A DNA stretch of 64,000 nt, from the NCBI GenBank assembly GCA_029562975.1, contig JAKQTR010000009.1, positions 16,125 through 80,124 on the forward strand. The letters run 5' to 3'. The stretch comes from Acidobacteriota bacterium (GTDB lineage: Bacteria; Acidobacteriota; Vicinamibacteria; Vicinamibacterales; JAKQTR01). The stretch's first letter is position 1, and every line of letters begins with the position of its first letter. Shown one piece after another: positions 51,336 through 59,946 of this stretch. Under the pieces are notes generated by a model, which was given only the letters and a program-made list of their open reading frames with translations, was not told where the DNA came from and ran no database searches. A program made the position numbers and the translations under genes.

Positions 51336-54300
51336 TCAGAGCCCCAGCCTGACGTTGAACTGCACGCTCCGCATCGAGCGCACTGAGAGGACCTGCCCGA
51401 ACGTGGGCGAGTTCACCGTGGTGTCGATCGCGGCGAACTGCACCGTGTTGAACACGTTGTTCGCCTGCACGCGCACCGAGACCGACCGGCCCGGCTTCAG
51501 CTGGAGCGTCTTCATGAGCGACATCGACGCGTTGCGCTGCCCGGGCCCGACGATGAGGTTCCGCGCCGAGTTCCCGAACAGGCCTGGGGCCGGCACCGAG
51601 AACGCCGCGGTGTTGAAGAAGCGCGCGACCGTCGGGTTGGCGAGGGCGATCCGCTGCCCGTTGTAGTCGGCGCGCAGCGTGCCGTTCACGCCCCGGGCGA
51701 CGTCCGACGTGCTGCCGACGACCCTCGCCGTGAGCGGCGTTCCCGCCGCGAGGGTCACCGAGGCGTTCCACGACCAGCCGCCGAGGGCCTTCGCCGCCCA
51801 GCCGTCGTTGTTCAGCCAGCGCCGGTTCGGCCCGAAGGGCAGCTCGACGCTGAAGTCGGCCTGGAGCCGGTGGCGCTGGTCGAAGCCGGACAGGCCCCAT
51901 TCCGCCTCGAGGTCCTTGTCGTTCTGCGCGACTACGCCCGAGCCGCCTCCGCCGCCCCCGAGCGACGAGGCGTTGTCCATCGCCTTCGACCAGGTGTACG
52001 TGAGCCCGCCCCCGACGCCCCTCGCGGGGCGCCTGCGCAGCTGCATCGACAGGGAGTGCATGATCGAGCGGCCGCCCGAGGATTCCCACGTGAACGCCTG
52101 CACGCCGTCGATGAGCAGGCCTTCCGGCCCCCGGTTCGGCGCGCGCAGCAGGTCCAGGCTGCCGCCCTTCGTGCCGACGTAGGTGAGGCCAACGCTGAGC
52201 GTGCGCGTCAGGTCCCGCGTGACGCCGGCGTTCCACATCTGCAGGTGCCCGAGGTCGTACTCGCGGTCCACGCCGAAGTTGTTCGTGGTCTGGTCGGCCC
52301 CGGGCCGGGCGAAGACCGCCGCCATCGAGAGCGGGGCGGCGAGGGTGCCGATGCGCGTGTCGGTCACGGCGAAGGGCGGCTGGGCCGCCAGCTGGCGGGC
52401 CATGCCCTGGTACACGGGCGAGCTGTAGCTGATGCCGTAGCCCGCGCGCACGACGAGCCGGGGCCTCGGCCGCCAGGCGACGCCGATCCGGGGCGCGGCG
52501 TTGTTCCAGTCGGGCTCGACGATGGTCGCCGGGTAACGGCCCGTGAAGGGGCCTGCCTGTCCGGCGAGCACCGGGACCGCGGCCGTGAAGTCCGGCGCGA
52601 CGTCGAGATTGACCAGGCGGTTGTTCGCCTCGCGGTACGGCGACAGGTACTCGTAGCGGACGCCCGCGTTGATCGTCAGGTTCGCGCGAACCCGCCAGTC
52701 GTCCTGCACGAACGCGCTCCACGCCGACGACCGGAACCGGAGCGTCCCTGGGCCGTACTGCAGCGACGCCTGCTGGGGCAGGCCGAGCAGGAAATCGGCG
52801 AAATCGTTGCCCGCCCCGGCGATCTTCGTCCGCTGCGAGTAGAGCCCGGTGAACACGAAGCTGCCGCGCGGGTTCGAGTCCGACCGGCTGTCGTTCCGCA
52901 TCCACCGGACGTCGGCGCCCCAGCGCAGCGTGTGGCGCCCGCGCATCCTCGACTGCGACAGGCTGAGCGTGATCGTCTGGTCCGTCCGCTCCGAGGGCGT
53001 GATGTCGCGCAGGCCGCTGAACGTGGTGAACGAGAGCGACGGCGCGCCCCAGGAGAACGGGTCGGTCGAGACGCCCGCGATGCCGGCCTCGCCCGCCACG
53101 TCGCGCACGTTCGCGAAGCGGTTCGTGGTCGTGGCGCGGCTGCGGTTGTACTGCACGTTGACCGAGTTGAAGAGCCCCCAGCGCTGGAACACCACGCTGG
53201 CCGGCACGTTCCAGCCCGTCTGCGCGTTCTTGCCGGCCAGCGCGGGGAAGCTCGTCGCCTGGTCGCCGGACGAGCGGCGGAACTGCACGCCGAGCGACAC
53301 GTTGACCGAGCCTCCGCCCCGGCCGCCCGGCCCGCCCATCATGCCGCCCCGGCCGCCTCCCGGCCCGCCCCCGCGCCCGGCCTGCGCCGTGCCGAAGGAC
53401 CGCGTCAGGCGGACGTTGACATCGTCGGAATGGCTCACGACCGTCGTGGCGAAGTGGTAGTTCTGGCCCGCCGTGTCCTGGTTGGGCAGCGGGTAGAGCG
53501 CGAGGAGCGACGCGGCTGCCGGACTGATGCGATCGGCGGGGATCCGGTTCCCCTCGAACGGCGCGCCGGTCAGCGGATCGTGGATGACGCCCGTGCTCGA
53601 TGAGAGGTCTCCCGAGCGCTGCGCCGAGGTCGGCACCCGCGAGTAGGACTCGCGGAACGTCCGCCCGCGGCTGCCGCTGTAGTTCAGGACGTAGTTCGTC
53701 CGCGGGCCTGCGTCGAACAGGCCGGGGACCCTGAGCGGGCCGCCGATGTTCACGCCGAACCGGTGCTGAAGATTGGACGGCTCGTTGGGAGACTGCCCGT
53801 TGATCGCGTAGGGCCGCGCGTTGAAGGGAGAGCCGCCGAGGTTGTACGAGAACTGGAGGCGGGTGCGGTTCTGCTGGAGCCGGCCGGCCATCTGCAGGCG
53901 GCCGGCCGCGCCTGCCAGCCCGCCCATGCCGCCGCGGCCGCCGCCGCCGCGGCCGCCTTCCATGCCGCCCGGCCCGCCGCCGGCGAACTGCGGCATCCCG
54001 CCTCCTCCCATCCCGCCGAATCCGCCCTGCATACCGGCGTCGGGTGGTCGCCCCTCAGCGCCCATCCCGGGGGCGCCACCGGGCCCGCCCATGCCGGGCA
54101 TGCCGCCCCCCATGCCGCCCGGGCCCTCTCCCGGCGGCCCGAACATCAGGTTCGGGTTGATCTGGCCAGCGGCGCCCAGGGCGGCCACCGACTCGCCCGA
54201 CGTATCGATGGAGAAGCCAGGGGGCAGGCTCAGATGGGCCGCCGCGACGGCCATCGAATCGTCGCTCGCCGCGGCCGCGGCTGCCGGCGGAGGCGCGCCG

Positions 54301-54878
54301 GGCTCCCCCCGGGCGGCCGCGGCCGCCCAGGCAGGCCGCGCCGGCGCGCCTGGCGCCCCACGGCCCGCGGGCGGCTGGCCCGGGCCGCCCGGCGCGGCGC
54401 CCGCCGCGGCGGGTGCGCCGGTCGCCGCGCCGGCTTCCGCTGCTGGCTGCGGGCCTGGCTCCGGCGCCCGCGAGGCGAGGATCATCGTGAAGTCGACCGT
54501 GGCCCGACAGGATGGGCCGATCGTGACGGACCTGGTGACATCGGCAAACGCGGGGAACTCGGCCTTGACGGAATAGTCACCAGGCCCGGGCACATCGAGG
54601 ACGAAGGTGCCGTCCGGGCCGGTCGCGGTAGTGAGCGGTCCCGGGCTGAAGCCGGACGCCGCGGTGACGAGCACGCCTGGCAGCGGGATCAGCCCGGACA
54701 GCGCCGCGCCCTCGATGCGGCACGCGGGGCGCTGCGGCGCCGGAGCGTGCGGGGCCCCGGTCTGCTGCCCCGACGCCGAGGCAGCGGCTGTCAAGGCTGC
54801 CAGCAGGATCGGGGCCGCGGGCCGGAGAGCAGCTTGGCGCGTCCGGGCACGGACCGTGCCGTCAGGCGTCGAGGACAT
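51336..54878 (-). CDS. TonB-dependent receptor with carboxypeptidase-regulatory domain
   Basis: A 1180-aa outer-membrane receptor. Residues 1-38 contain a signal peptide. Residues about 50-135 form a carboxypeptidase regulatory-like domain (GTFVLDVPGPGDYSVKAEFP). Residues about 240-322 are an unusual Gly/Met/Pro-rich stretch. The remainder is plug-like and beta-barrel, with repeated aromatic strands and the C-terminal SVQFNVRLGL ending in a hydrophobic residue. A second Gly-rich loop lies at about residues 496-523. It is first in the minus-strand pair with the VWA protein. Such large receptors take up complex nutrients in Acidobacteria. Confidence 0.88.
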   Translation of the reverse strand: MSSTPDGTVRARTRQAALRPAAPILLAALTAAASASGQQTGAPHAPAPQRPACRIEGAALSGLIPLPGVLVTAASGFSPGPLTTATGPDGTFVLDVPGPGDYSVKAEFPAFADVTRSVTIGPSCRATVDFTMILASRAPEPGPQPAAEAGAATGAPAAAGAAPGGPGQPPAGRGAPGAPARPAWAAAAARGEPGAPPPAAAAAASDDSMAVAAAHLSLPPGFSIDTSGESVAALGAAGQINPNLMFGPPGEGPGGMGGGMPGMGGPGGAPGMGAEGRPPDAGMQGGFGGMGGGGMPQFAGGGPGGMEGGRGGGGRGGMGGLAGAAGRLQMAGRLQQNRTRLQFSYNLGGSPFNARPYAINGQSPNEPSNLQHRFGVNIGGPLRVPGLFDAGPRTNYVLNYSGSRGRTFRESYSRVPTSAQRSGDLSSSTGVIHDPLTGAPFEGNRIPADRISPAAASLLALYPLPNQDTAGQNYHFATTVVSHSDDVNVRLTRSFGTAQAGRGGGPGGGRGGMMGGPGGRGGGSVNVSLGVQFRRSSGDQATSFPALAGKNAQTGWNVPASVVFQRWGLFNSVNVQYNRSRATTTNRFANVRDVAGEAGIAGVSTDPFSWGAPSLSFTTFSGLRDITPSERTDQTITLSLSQSRMRGRHTLRWGADVRWMRNDSRSDSNPRGSFVFTGLYSQRTKIAGAGNDFADFLLGLPQQASLQYGPGTLRFRSSAWSAFVQDDWRVRANLTINAGVRYEYLSPYREANNRLVNLDVAPDFTAAVPVLAGQAGPFTGRYPATIVEPDWNNAAPRIGVAWRPRPRLVVRAGYGISYSSPVYQGMARQLAAQPPFAVTDTRIGTLAAPLSMAAVFARPGADQTTNNFGVDREYDLGHLQMWNAGVTRDLTRTLSVGLTYVGTKGGSLDLLRAPNRGPEGLLIDGVQAFTWESSGGRSIMHSLSMQLRRRPARGVGGGLTYTWSKAMDNASSLGGGGGGSGVVAQNDKDLEAEWGLSGFDQRHRLQADFSVELPFGPNRRWLNNDGWAAKALGGWSWNASVTLAAGTPLTARVVGSTSDVARGVNGTLRADYNGQRIALANPTVARFFNTAAFSVPAPGLFGNSARNLIVGPGQRNASMSLMKTLQLKPGRSVSVRVQANNVFNTVQFAAIDTTVNSPTFGQVLSVRSMRSVQFNVRLGL

Positions 54879-55115
54879 GGGGCTCCGCTCCGGGTCGGGA
54901 AGGCAGCGACCCTCTGTGATTTACGACGGCCGGCGGCCTCGCGCTTAGCCGCAGACGGGCAGGATGGCGCGGCACGCTGGAGCCGCTGCGGCAGCCGATG
55001 CGGCCGGCTGTCGTTGTCGCCGGGCGTCCCGGCCGCGCCATGGCGGCGGCGTGGCACGCCGGTGATTCTTCTGCGACACGCCCTCTCGGCGCGCCCGCCG
55101 TCCTGCATAGCGGTC

Positions 55116-55121
55116 TACAAT
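55116..55121 (+). promoter_or_regulatory. Probable -10 hexamer TACAAT for the two-component genes
   Basis: TACAAT is 16 nt before the response regulator ATG. Transcription would start near 55128. A GAGGAGAC ribosome-binding site follows. Confidence 0.5.
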
Positions 55122-55137
55122 GCGGAGGCGAGGAGAC

Positions 55138-55875
55138 ATGGAACGCGAACGCGCGACGCCTGCTGCCGGCCGGGCGCTGATCGTCGAGGACGAGCCGCGG
55201 ATCCGTGAACTCGTCGCCCTGCACCTGTCGCTGGAGGGGCTGGCCTGCGTCGAGGCCGGCACCGGCGACGAGGCCCTCCGCCTCGCGCGCGCGGAGCGGT
55301 TCGACCTGATCGTGCTCGACCTCATGCTGCCGGGCCTGGACGGCGTCACCGTGTGCCGCGCGATCCGGCGGGACTCGCCGAACGCGGCAACGCCGATCCT
55401 GATGCTCACGGCTCGTTCCGAGGAGTCCGACAAGGTGATCGGCCTCGAGAGCGGGGCCGACGACTATCTGACCAAGCCGTTCGGCGTCAGGGAGCTGGTG
55501 GCCCGGGCGCGCGCCCTGCTGCGCCGGGCGGGAGCCGCGCGGGCGGCGCACGCTCCCGACGCCGCCGGAATCGTGTCTGCCGCGGGCCTGGCCATCGATC
55601 CGTCGCGCCGCCAGGTGCGCGCCGGGGAGCGCGCGATCGATCTGACCGCCCTCGAGTTCGAGCTGCTGCACCTGCTCGCATCGAGGCGCGGCCTCGTGTT
55701 CTCGCGCGAGACCCTGCTCGCGCGCGTGTGGAAGGACGACCGCCACGTCACCGAGCGGAGCGTCGACACGCTGGTGAAGCGCGTCCGCAAGAAGATCGAG
55801 CCCGATCCCGAGAACCCCCGCTACGTCCTGACCGTCTGGGGCGCGGGGTACAAGTTCGCCGATGCCGATGACTGA
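55138..55875 (+). CDS. OmpR/PhoB family response regulator
   Basis: A 245-aa regulator. The receiver domain has the acidic pair ED in ALIVEDEPRIRELVAL, the phosphoacceptor Asp61 in LIVLDLMLPGLDG, a Thr in ILMLTARSEE and the Lys in DDYLTKPFGVREL. The C-terminal winged-helix domain includes IDLTALEFELLHLLASRRG and SVDTLVKRVRKKIEPDP with VWGAGYKF at its end. ATG 55138 has GAGGAGAC before it. It overlaps the kinase gene at its 3' end, so the two form a coupled two-component system. The target genes and the signal are unknown. Confidence 0.92.
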   Translation: MERERATPAAGRALIVEDEPRIRELVALHLSLEGLACVEAGTGDEALRLARAERFDLIVLDLMLPGLDGVTVCRAIRRDSPNAATPILMLTARSEESDKVIGLESGADDYLTKPFGVRELVARARALLRRAGAARAAHAPDAAGIVSAAGLAIDPSRRQVRAGERAIDLTALEFELLHLLASRRGLVFSRETLLARVWKDDRHVTERSVDTLVKRVRKKIEPDPENPRYVLTVWGAGYKFADADD

Positions 55876-57457
55876 GCGCCCTGCCGGCGGCCCCGTCTGG
55901 TTTCGCAGCCTCTACTGGCGCATCGCCATCGGCGTGGTCGCGCTGTTCGCGGCGCTGCTCGTGGCGCAGGCGCTCGTCTTCCTCTGGCTGAGCGGGAGCA
56001 TCGCCGCGAACCTGATGGGATCGTCGCCGGAGGAGCTCGCGGCCCAGGTGGCGACGGAGACGGCCTCGGCCCTGCAGCAGAACCCCTCGCTCGATCTCGA
56101 GAGCTTCGTCCGGGAGCGATACAGCCGCTATTACCAGCCGCTCATGGTGGTGCTGGAAGACGGGCGGGTCGCGCGCAACCACGAGCCGCCGGCCGTGCCC
56201 GGCCGCGGGCCCGGGCTGCGCGGTCCGAGGGCGGACGGCGGACGGGGCGGCATGGCGGACTCGGCCGACCGCGGAGCGGGCGGGCCGCCTGCGGGCGGGA
56301 CGCGGCGGCCGGACGCCGCGGCGGGGGAGGCGCCGCCGCCGGGGGCGGGCGGCAGCCGCTTCTCGCGGGGAGGCCGGGTGCCGCCAGGGTCCCGGCCGAT
56401 GGCGCCGCTGCCGGGCGGCCAGCGCGCGTCCATCGAGGTGGCGGGCAGCCGCGTCGGGTTCGTGGCGGTTGCCGGGCGCGGCCCGCGGACCGAGTTCCTG
56501 CTCCGGCAGTTCGGCCCCGCGCTCGCCGTCATCGGCACCGTGCTGCTGCTGGTCGGCTCGGCCGTCAGCTCGCTGGCGATCTTCAGGCCCGCGCGCCGGC
56601 GGCTCCGCGCGCTCGAGACCGTCGCGCGCGCGATTGGCGAGGGGAACGCCTCGGCGCGGGCCCCGGAGTCGGGCGGCGACGAGGTCACGGCGCTGGCCCG
56701 CGCCATCAACCAGATGGCGTCCGACCTCGAGGCGCGCACGTCCGCCATGGAGGCGTCGGACCGGACCCGCCGGCAGCTGCTCGCCGACGTGTCGCACGAG
56801 TTGAAGACGCCGCTCGCCGCCATTCGCGGGTACGTCGAGACGCTGGCGATGCCCGAGGTGGAGCTCGATGCGGACATCCGCCGGCGCTACCTGGACATCG
56901 TGGGCGAGGAGACGATCAAGCTCGAGGGGATCGTCGGGGACTTGCTGGACCTGGCGCGCCTCGAGGGCGGCGGGATGACGCTGACGTGCGAGTCCGTGCC
57001 CGTCGCGGCGCTGTTCCAGCGCGTCAACGACAGGCACGAGCGCGGGCTGCTCGAGAAGCAGATCAACGTGGAGACCGCCATTGCTCCAGACGCTGGCGAG
57101 GTGTGGGCCGATCCCGCCCGGATCGAGCAGGCGCTGCAGAACCTCGTGTCCAACGCGCTGCGTCACGTCCCGGAGGGCGGGCAGATCACCCTGGCGTCGG
57201 AGCGCGCCGGCGGCCGGGTGCGGCTGATTGTCCGCGACAGCGGGCCCGGGATCCCCGAAGACCACCTGCCGCGCATCTTCGACCGCTTCTACAAGACCGA
57301 CGCGTCCCGAAGCGATCCGTACTCCAAGAGCGGGAGCGGGCTCGGCCTGTCCATCGTGAAGGCCATCGTGGAGCTTCACGGCGGGAGCGCCGCGGCGGCG
57401 AACCTCGCCGGCGGCGGCGCCGAGTTCGCGATCGCCCTGCCGCCGCGTCCGGCGTAG
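55862..57457 (+). CDS. Sensor histidine kinase with low-complexity periplasmic insert
   Basis: A 531-aa membrane kinase. It has an N-terminal membrane segment (WRIAIGVVALFAALLVAQAL, about residues 19-38) and a second near residues 220-240, bracketing a periplasmic region. Residues about 106-187 of that region are Pro/Gly/Arg-rich low-complexity sequence. A HAMP linker leads to the H-box DVSHELKTPLAAIRGYVE (His about residue 311) and to the ATPase domain: VSNALRHVPEGG (N), VRDSGPGIPEDHLPRIF (G1/F) and SGSGLGLSIVKAI (G2). It overlaps the response regulator gene. The disordered sensor loop does not match a known ligand domain. Confidence 0.9.
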   Translation: MPMTERPAGGPVWFRSLYWRIAIGVVALFAALLVAQALVFLWLSGSIAANLMGSSPEELAAQVATETASALQQNPSLDLESFVRERYSRYYQPLMVVLEDGRVARNHEPPAVPGRGPGLRGPRADGGRGGMADSADRGAGGPPAGGTRRPDAAAGEAPPPGAGGSRFSRGGRVPPGSRPMAPLPGGQRASIEVAGSRVGFVAVAGRGPRTEFLLRQFGPALAVIGTVLLLVGSAVSSLAIFRPARRRLRALETVARAIGEGNASARAPESGGDEVTALARAINQMASDLEARTSAMEASDRTRRQLLADVSHELKTPLAAIRGYVETLAMPEVELDADIRRRYLDIVGEETIKLEGIVGDLLDLARLEGGGMTLTCESVPVAALFQRVNDRHERGLLEKQINVETAIAPDAGEVWADPARIEQALQNLVSNALRHVPEGGQITLASERAGGRVRLIVRDSGPGIPEDHLPRIFDRFYKTDASRSDPYSKSGSGLGLSIVKAIVELHGGSAAAANLAGGGAEFAIALPPRPA

Positions 57458-57465
57458 CCGGCGGC

Positions 57466-57849
57466 CTACTGCTTCTTCTTCGCCGTCCAGCCGGCCCCGC
57501 CCATCCCGGCAAAGTCGTACGTGCCCGTCATGCTGTCGCCCTCGACCTTCGCGGTGAAGGTGACGACGGCCTGCTGGCCCTGCATGTCGAACTTGATCGT
57601 GAACGTGAGGTCGTTCCCGGAAACCGTGCCCTCGAGGGGCAGTTCGCCCATCGAGGTGGACTGCGTGCCGCTCACCTTGTCGCCTTCCTGCCTGAGGGTC
57701 GTCACGAGCGCCATCGCGCCTTGAGGCGATTCAACCAACGAGTCCCAGACGCCCGTGACGTCTACTGCCGGTTTCGCGGCCTCCTGCGCAAGAACCGGGA
57801 GCGCGGCGAGGAAGACGCACCAGGCGGCGAGTACCAAGACCTTCTTCAT
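57466..57849 (-). CDS. Small secreted lipocalin-like or beta-barrel protein
   Basis: A 127-aa protein with a signal peptide (MKKVLVLAAWCVFLAALPVL, cleavage near AQEAAK). The mature part has the alternating strand pattern GVWDSLVESPQGAMALVTTL, GDKVSGTQSTSMGELPLEG and TFTIKFDMQGQQAVVTFTAK, as in small secreted lipocalin-like or DUF-type proteins found in Acidobacteria. ATG 57849 has GGAAGGAGCGATC upstream. It is convergent with the kinase gene, 8 nt apart. Function unknown. Confidence 0.72.
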   Translation of the reverse strand: MKKVLVLAAWCVFLAALPVLAQEAAKPAVDVTGVWDSLVESPQGAMALVTTLRQEGDKVSGTQSTSMGELPLEGTVSGNDLTFTIKFDMQGQQAVVTFTAKVEGDSMTGTYDFAGMGGAGWTAKKKQ

Positions 57850-58073
57850 TCGATCGCTCCTTCCGGCGTGCGGCCGGTCGCGCAAGAGAGTATCGGGGGA
57901 GGGGGAGCCGGTCAAGAACGCCGTGGACTGCCGTCAGCCGCCGTGAGGCGCGGACCAGGCACCAGCCTTGCAGGGCCTGGGCCGGATGCCGCACGGGCCG
58001 TCGCGCGACAGGCGCGCGCGGCGTCCGGTCATTGTGGGGTTTTCACGTCGGAGGTCGGGATCGGAGCGGAGGG

Positions 58074-58283
58074 GTGGACGCGCGCGAACTCGACGAAGCA
58101 CTCAGAAACCTCGACCGGCGGACGTCCCGGATCGAGCAGATTCTGCCATCTCTCTCAGAGAGCCTCGAGGCCGTGGACAGGCGCGACGCCGCGCAGCACG
58201 GCGGGCTGAAGGGCGAGATCGCCCATGTCATCCGGCGCATCGTGCGGCTGGAGGCCATGCCCGGGCTGCGGCAGTCGCGTTGA
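58074..58283 (+). CDS. Small coiled-coil protein, unknown
   Basis: A 69-aa product from GTG 58074 (ELDEALRNLDRRTSRIEQIL, LSESLEAVDRRDAAQHGGLK, EIAHVIRRIVRLEAMPGLRQ), predicted to be a charged alpha-helical, heptad-like protein. GGAGCGGAGG precedes the start. It has no signal peptide and no family I recognise. It lies immediately upstream of the tRNA-Asn promoter, at the chromosome side of the island. Coding status is moderately supported only by the open frame and spacing. Confidence 0.45.
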   Translation: MDARELDEALRNLDRRTSRIEQILPSLSESLEAVDRRDAAQHGGLKGEIAHVIRRIVRLEAMPGLRQSR

Positions 58284-58302
58284 GCGGGCGCGCGCCGGCG
58301 GA

Positions 58303-58332
58303 TTGACCGGGTTCCTGCAATCCGGCTATCAT
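58303..58332 (+). promoter_or_regulatory. Promoter of tRNA-Asn (TTGACC, 18-nt spacer, TATCAT)
   Basis: TTGACC at 58303-58308 and TATCAT at 58327-58332 are spaced by 18 nt. This would start transcription near 58339, 38 nt before the mature tRNA 5' end. Confidence 0.6.
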
Positions 58333-58376
58333 CGACCTTTGCGGCCGGCCCCAGCGGCCGCGGCGTCTGCCAGCGT

Positions 58377-58453
<77 letters not shown>

Positions 58454-58460
58454 ATTCAAT

Positions 58461-58485
58461 CCGCTGATTTCAGCGGTTCTTGTTT
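58461..58485 (+). terminator. tRNA-Asn terminator
   Basis: CCGCTGA pairs with TCAGCGG across a 2-nt loop, followed by TTCTTGTTT. This lies 10 nt past the encoded CCA. Confidence 0.65.
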
Positions 58486-58492
58486 AACGCAA

Positions 58493-58529
58493 GACCCCGT
58501 GGGGTGATCCCCTCGGGGTCTCGTCGTTT
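58493..58529 (+). terminator. Second hairpin GACCCCG/CGGGGTC with T-rich tail
   Basis: GACCCCG (58493-58499) pairs with CGGGGTC (58514-58520) around a 14-nt loop, followed by TCGTCGTTT. It may back up the tRNA terminator. The rest of 58530-58684 has no gene that I can see, only a GCAACCC/GGGTTGC hairpin at 58612-58628. Confidence 0.55.
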
Positions 58530-58684
58530 CTGGCGTGCCCACGCCGACTTACGCCCGCCCGCACATTTACCCTGATTCTCCGTTTCGAAGCCCGCAGTCC
58601 GGGGGCCGGGTGCAACCCTGGGGGTTGCGGGCGCTCATCGAAAATGTCCTTTCCGAATTCTCCCGTTCTCCGTTTTTCGAGTCG

Positions 58685-58718
58685 CCTTGTTTAACAGCCC
58701 GACTGCATCCGGACACCC
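58685..58718 (+). repeat. 34-bp direct repeat, left copy
   Basis: This 34-nt sequence (CCTTGTTTAACAGCCCGA then C then TGCATCCGGACACCC) recurs at 60348-60381 with a single base difference. The two copies bracket the three-gene PadR cassette. The first ten bases (CTTGTTTAAC) also occur at 58479-58488 beside the tRNA terminator. Confidence 0.85.
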
Positions 58719-58722
58719 GCTT

Positions 58723-59514
58723 TCACACGACGCCTGAACCCAGCGCCAGGGCGATCCCCAGTAGAAGAAAGCCTGTCAAGGTCTGCACCGTCTTCATGGT
58801 GATTTTGTGGAGGAAACGCTTACCGATCATGACGCCTGCAAACGCCGCAAGAATGCCGGTAAGGATCAGCGGGTATTGCCCCGAACCTATGGGGCTGGCT
58901 GCCTTCGCTTGAAAGAACATGGTCACGTAGGCTCCAATTCGCGCCATGTCCACCATAAAGCCGATGGCGGCGTTCGTTCCTACAAAGGCCTCGGTGGAAA
59001 TCCCTACTTTCGCGAGAAATGCTGAGCGCAGTGCCCCCTGGTGCCCGGAAAAACCACCAAAAAAACCGGAAAGGACACCGCCGGCGAAAAGGTATTTCCG
59101 GTCGAACTTGAGTTCCCTGAGGCGGGGCAGAAGCTCAAATAAGGCGAACACGAGCATTAGGCCTCCCATGACGAGCTTGATCGGGGTGATTACCGCAGTC
59201 CGTGATCCAATCGCGTACCTGGTAATGTCTCCAAAATGCGATACGTATCCGAGCGCTGCGGCACCGGCGAAAGCGGCTATGATGGCGGGGACTCCAAAGC
59301 GAATAACCAGCGCCTTATCCGCATGCCTTCCCACAACAGCTATCTTGAAGATGTTGTTTGCTCCGTGGACGATTGCCGTGGCCGCAACCGCCACTTCTAT
59401 GGGGAAGAAGAGCGCAAACACAGGCATGAGAAGCGTGCCCAGCCCGAAGCCTGAGTAGAGAGTTAGCCCGGCGGTTACCAAAGATGCCACGCTTACGATG
59501 ATGAATGAATCCAT
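58723..59514 (-). CDS. Sulfite exporter TauE/SafE family (TSUP) permease
   Basis: A 263-aa membrane protein with about eight membrane segments in two similar halves. The first half starts FIIVSVASLVTAGLTLYSGF, with GLGTLLMPVFALFFPIEVAV following, which is the TSUP hallmark. The second half contains GGVLSGFFGGFSGHQGALRS and LTGILAAFAGVMIGKRF. These carriers move sulfite, sulfoacetate or similar organosulfur anions across the inner membrane. It is 63 nt downstream of the Cys-rich gene in a minus-strand operon led by a PadR regulator, and its stop lies just inside the left direct repeat. Confidence 0.88.
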   Translation of the reverse strand: MDSFIIVSVASLVTAGLTLYSGFGLGTLLMPVFALFFPIEVAVAATAIVHGANNIFKIAVVGRHADKALVIRFGVPAIIAAFAGAAALGYVSHFGDITRYAIGSRTAVITPIKLVMGGLMLVFALFELLPRLRELKFDRKYLFAGGVLSGFFGGFSGHQGALRSAFLAKVGISTEAFVGTNAAIGFMVDMARIGAYVTMFFQAKAASPIGSGQYPLILTGILAAFAGVMIGKRFLHKITMKTVQTLTGFLLLGIALALGSGVV

Positions 59515-59577
59515 TGAGACTCCTCCTTCATGCGGTGAGCCGCATGCCTTACCCTTTTCCTACCCGCCAAGGCAGCA

Positions 59578-59946
59578 TCAGATACTTGTCCATTGGTCAA
59601 TATTTGTAGGCGGTTTGGGTTGATCGCGATTCTTTGCCATATCTTTAGCATCAAGGATCGCCTCCTGACCCACGATCCCTTCCAATATCTTGTCGAAGAT
59701 CGGGTTTATAAGGTCGTTCAGTCTGCAAAAAAAAGCGGAATGATCCTTGAGTGCATTCTTGTAAAAACGGTTGCATTTGCGGCAGGCAGGTGTGGCGAAC
59801 TCATAGCCGCCGAGGTCGATGTTTGCCAGTCTAACCCAGGCGCGCATTGTGAATTTAAGAGGCTCGCGCAGCAAGCGAAACCAAAAGGACCGCTGGTAGG
59901 CCAGCATCACCAACTGGCGGGTGCAAGTACTGCAAGTCGTATTCAC
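59578..59946 (-). CDS. Cys-rich protein of unknown function in the PadR operon
   Basis: A 122-aa product from a GTG start that overlaps the PadR stop (GTGA). It has a CSTC pair near the N-terminus (TTCSTCTRQLVMLAYQRSFW) and a CRKC pair (ATPACRKCNRFYKNALKDH) near residue 55, a pattern that suggests a metal or Fe-S/zinc ribbon. The rest is basic and helical, with no membrane segment. I do not recognise the family. In context it may be a sensor or adapter for the transporter and regulator around it. GGGAGACAACA precedes the start. Confidence 0.6.
   Translation of the reverse strand: MNTTCSTCTRQLVMLAYQRSFWFRLLREPLKFTMRAWVRLANIDLGGYEFATPACRKCNRFYKNALKDHSAFFCRLNDLINPIFDKILEGIVGQEAILDAKDMAKNRDQPKPPTNIDQWTSI

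Noticed and set aside
51870..53603. Long plus-strand frame opposite the TonB receptor
   Set aside because: Its product is Arg-rich with no recognised domain, and the barrel sequence on the minus strand is convincing.
58612..58628. Hairpin GCAACCC/GGGTTGC as a riboswitch or RNA gene
   Set aside because: It is a short isolated stem with no conserved core; no downstream gene on that strand starts near it.
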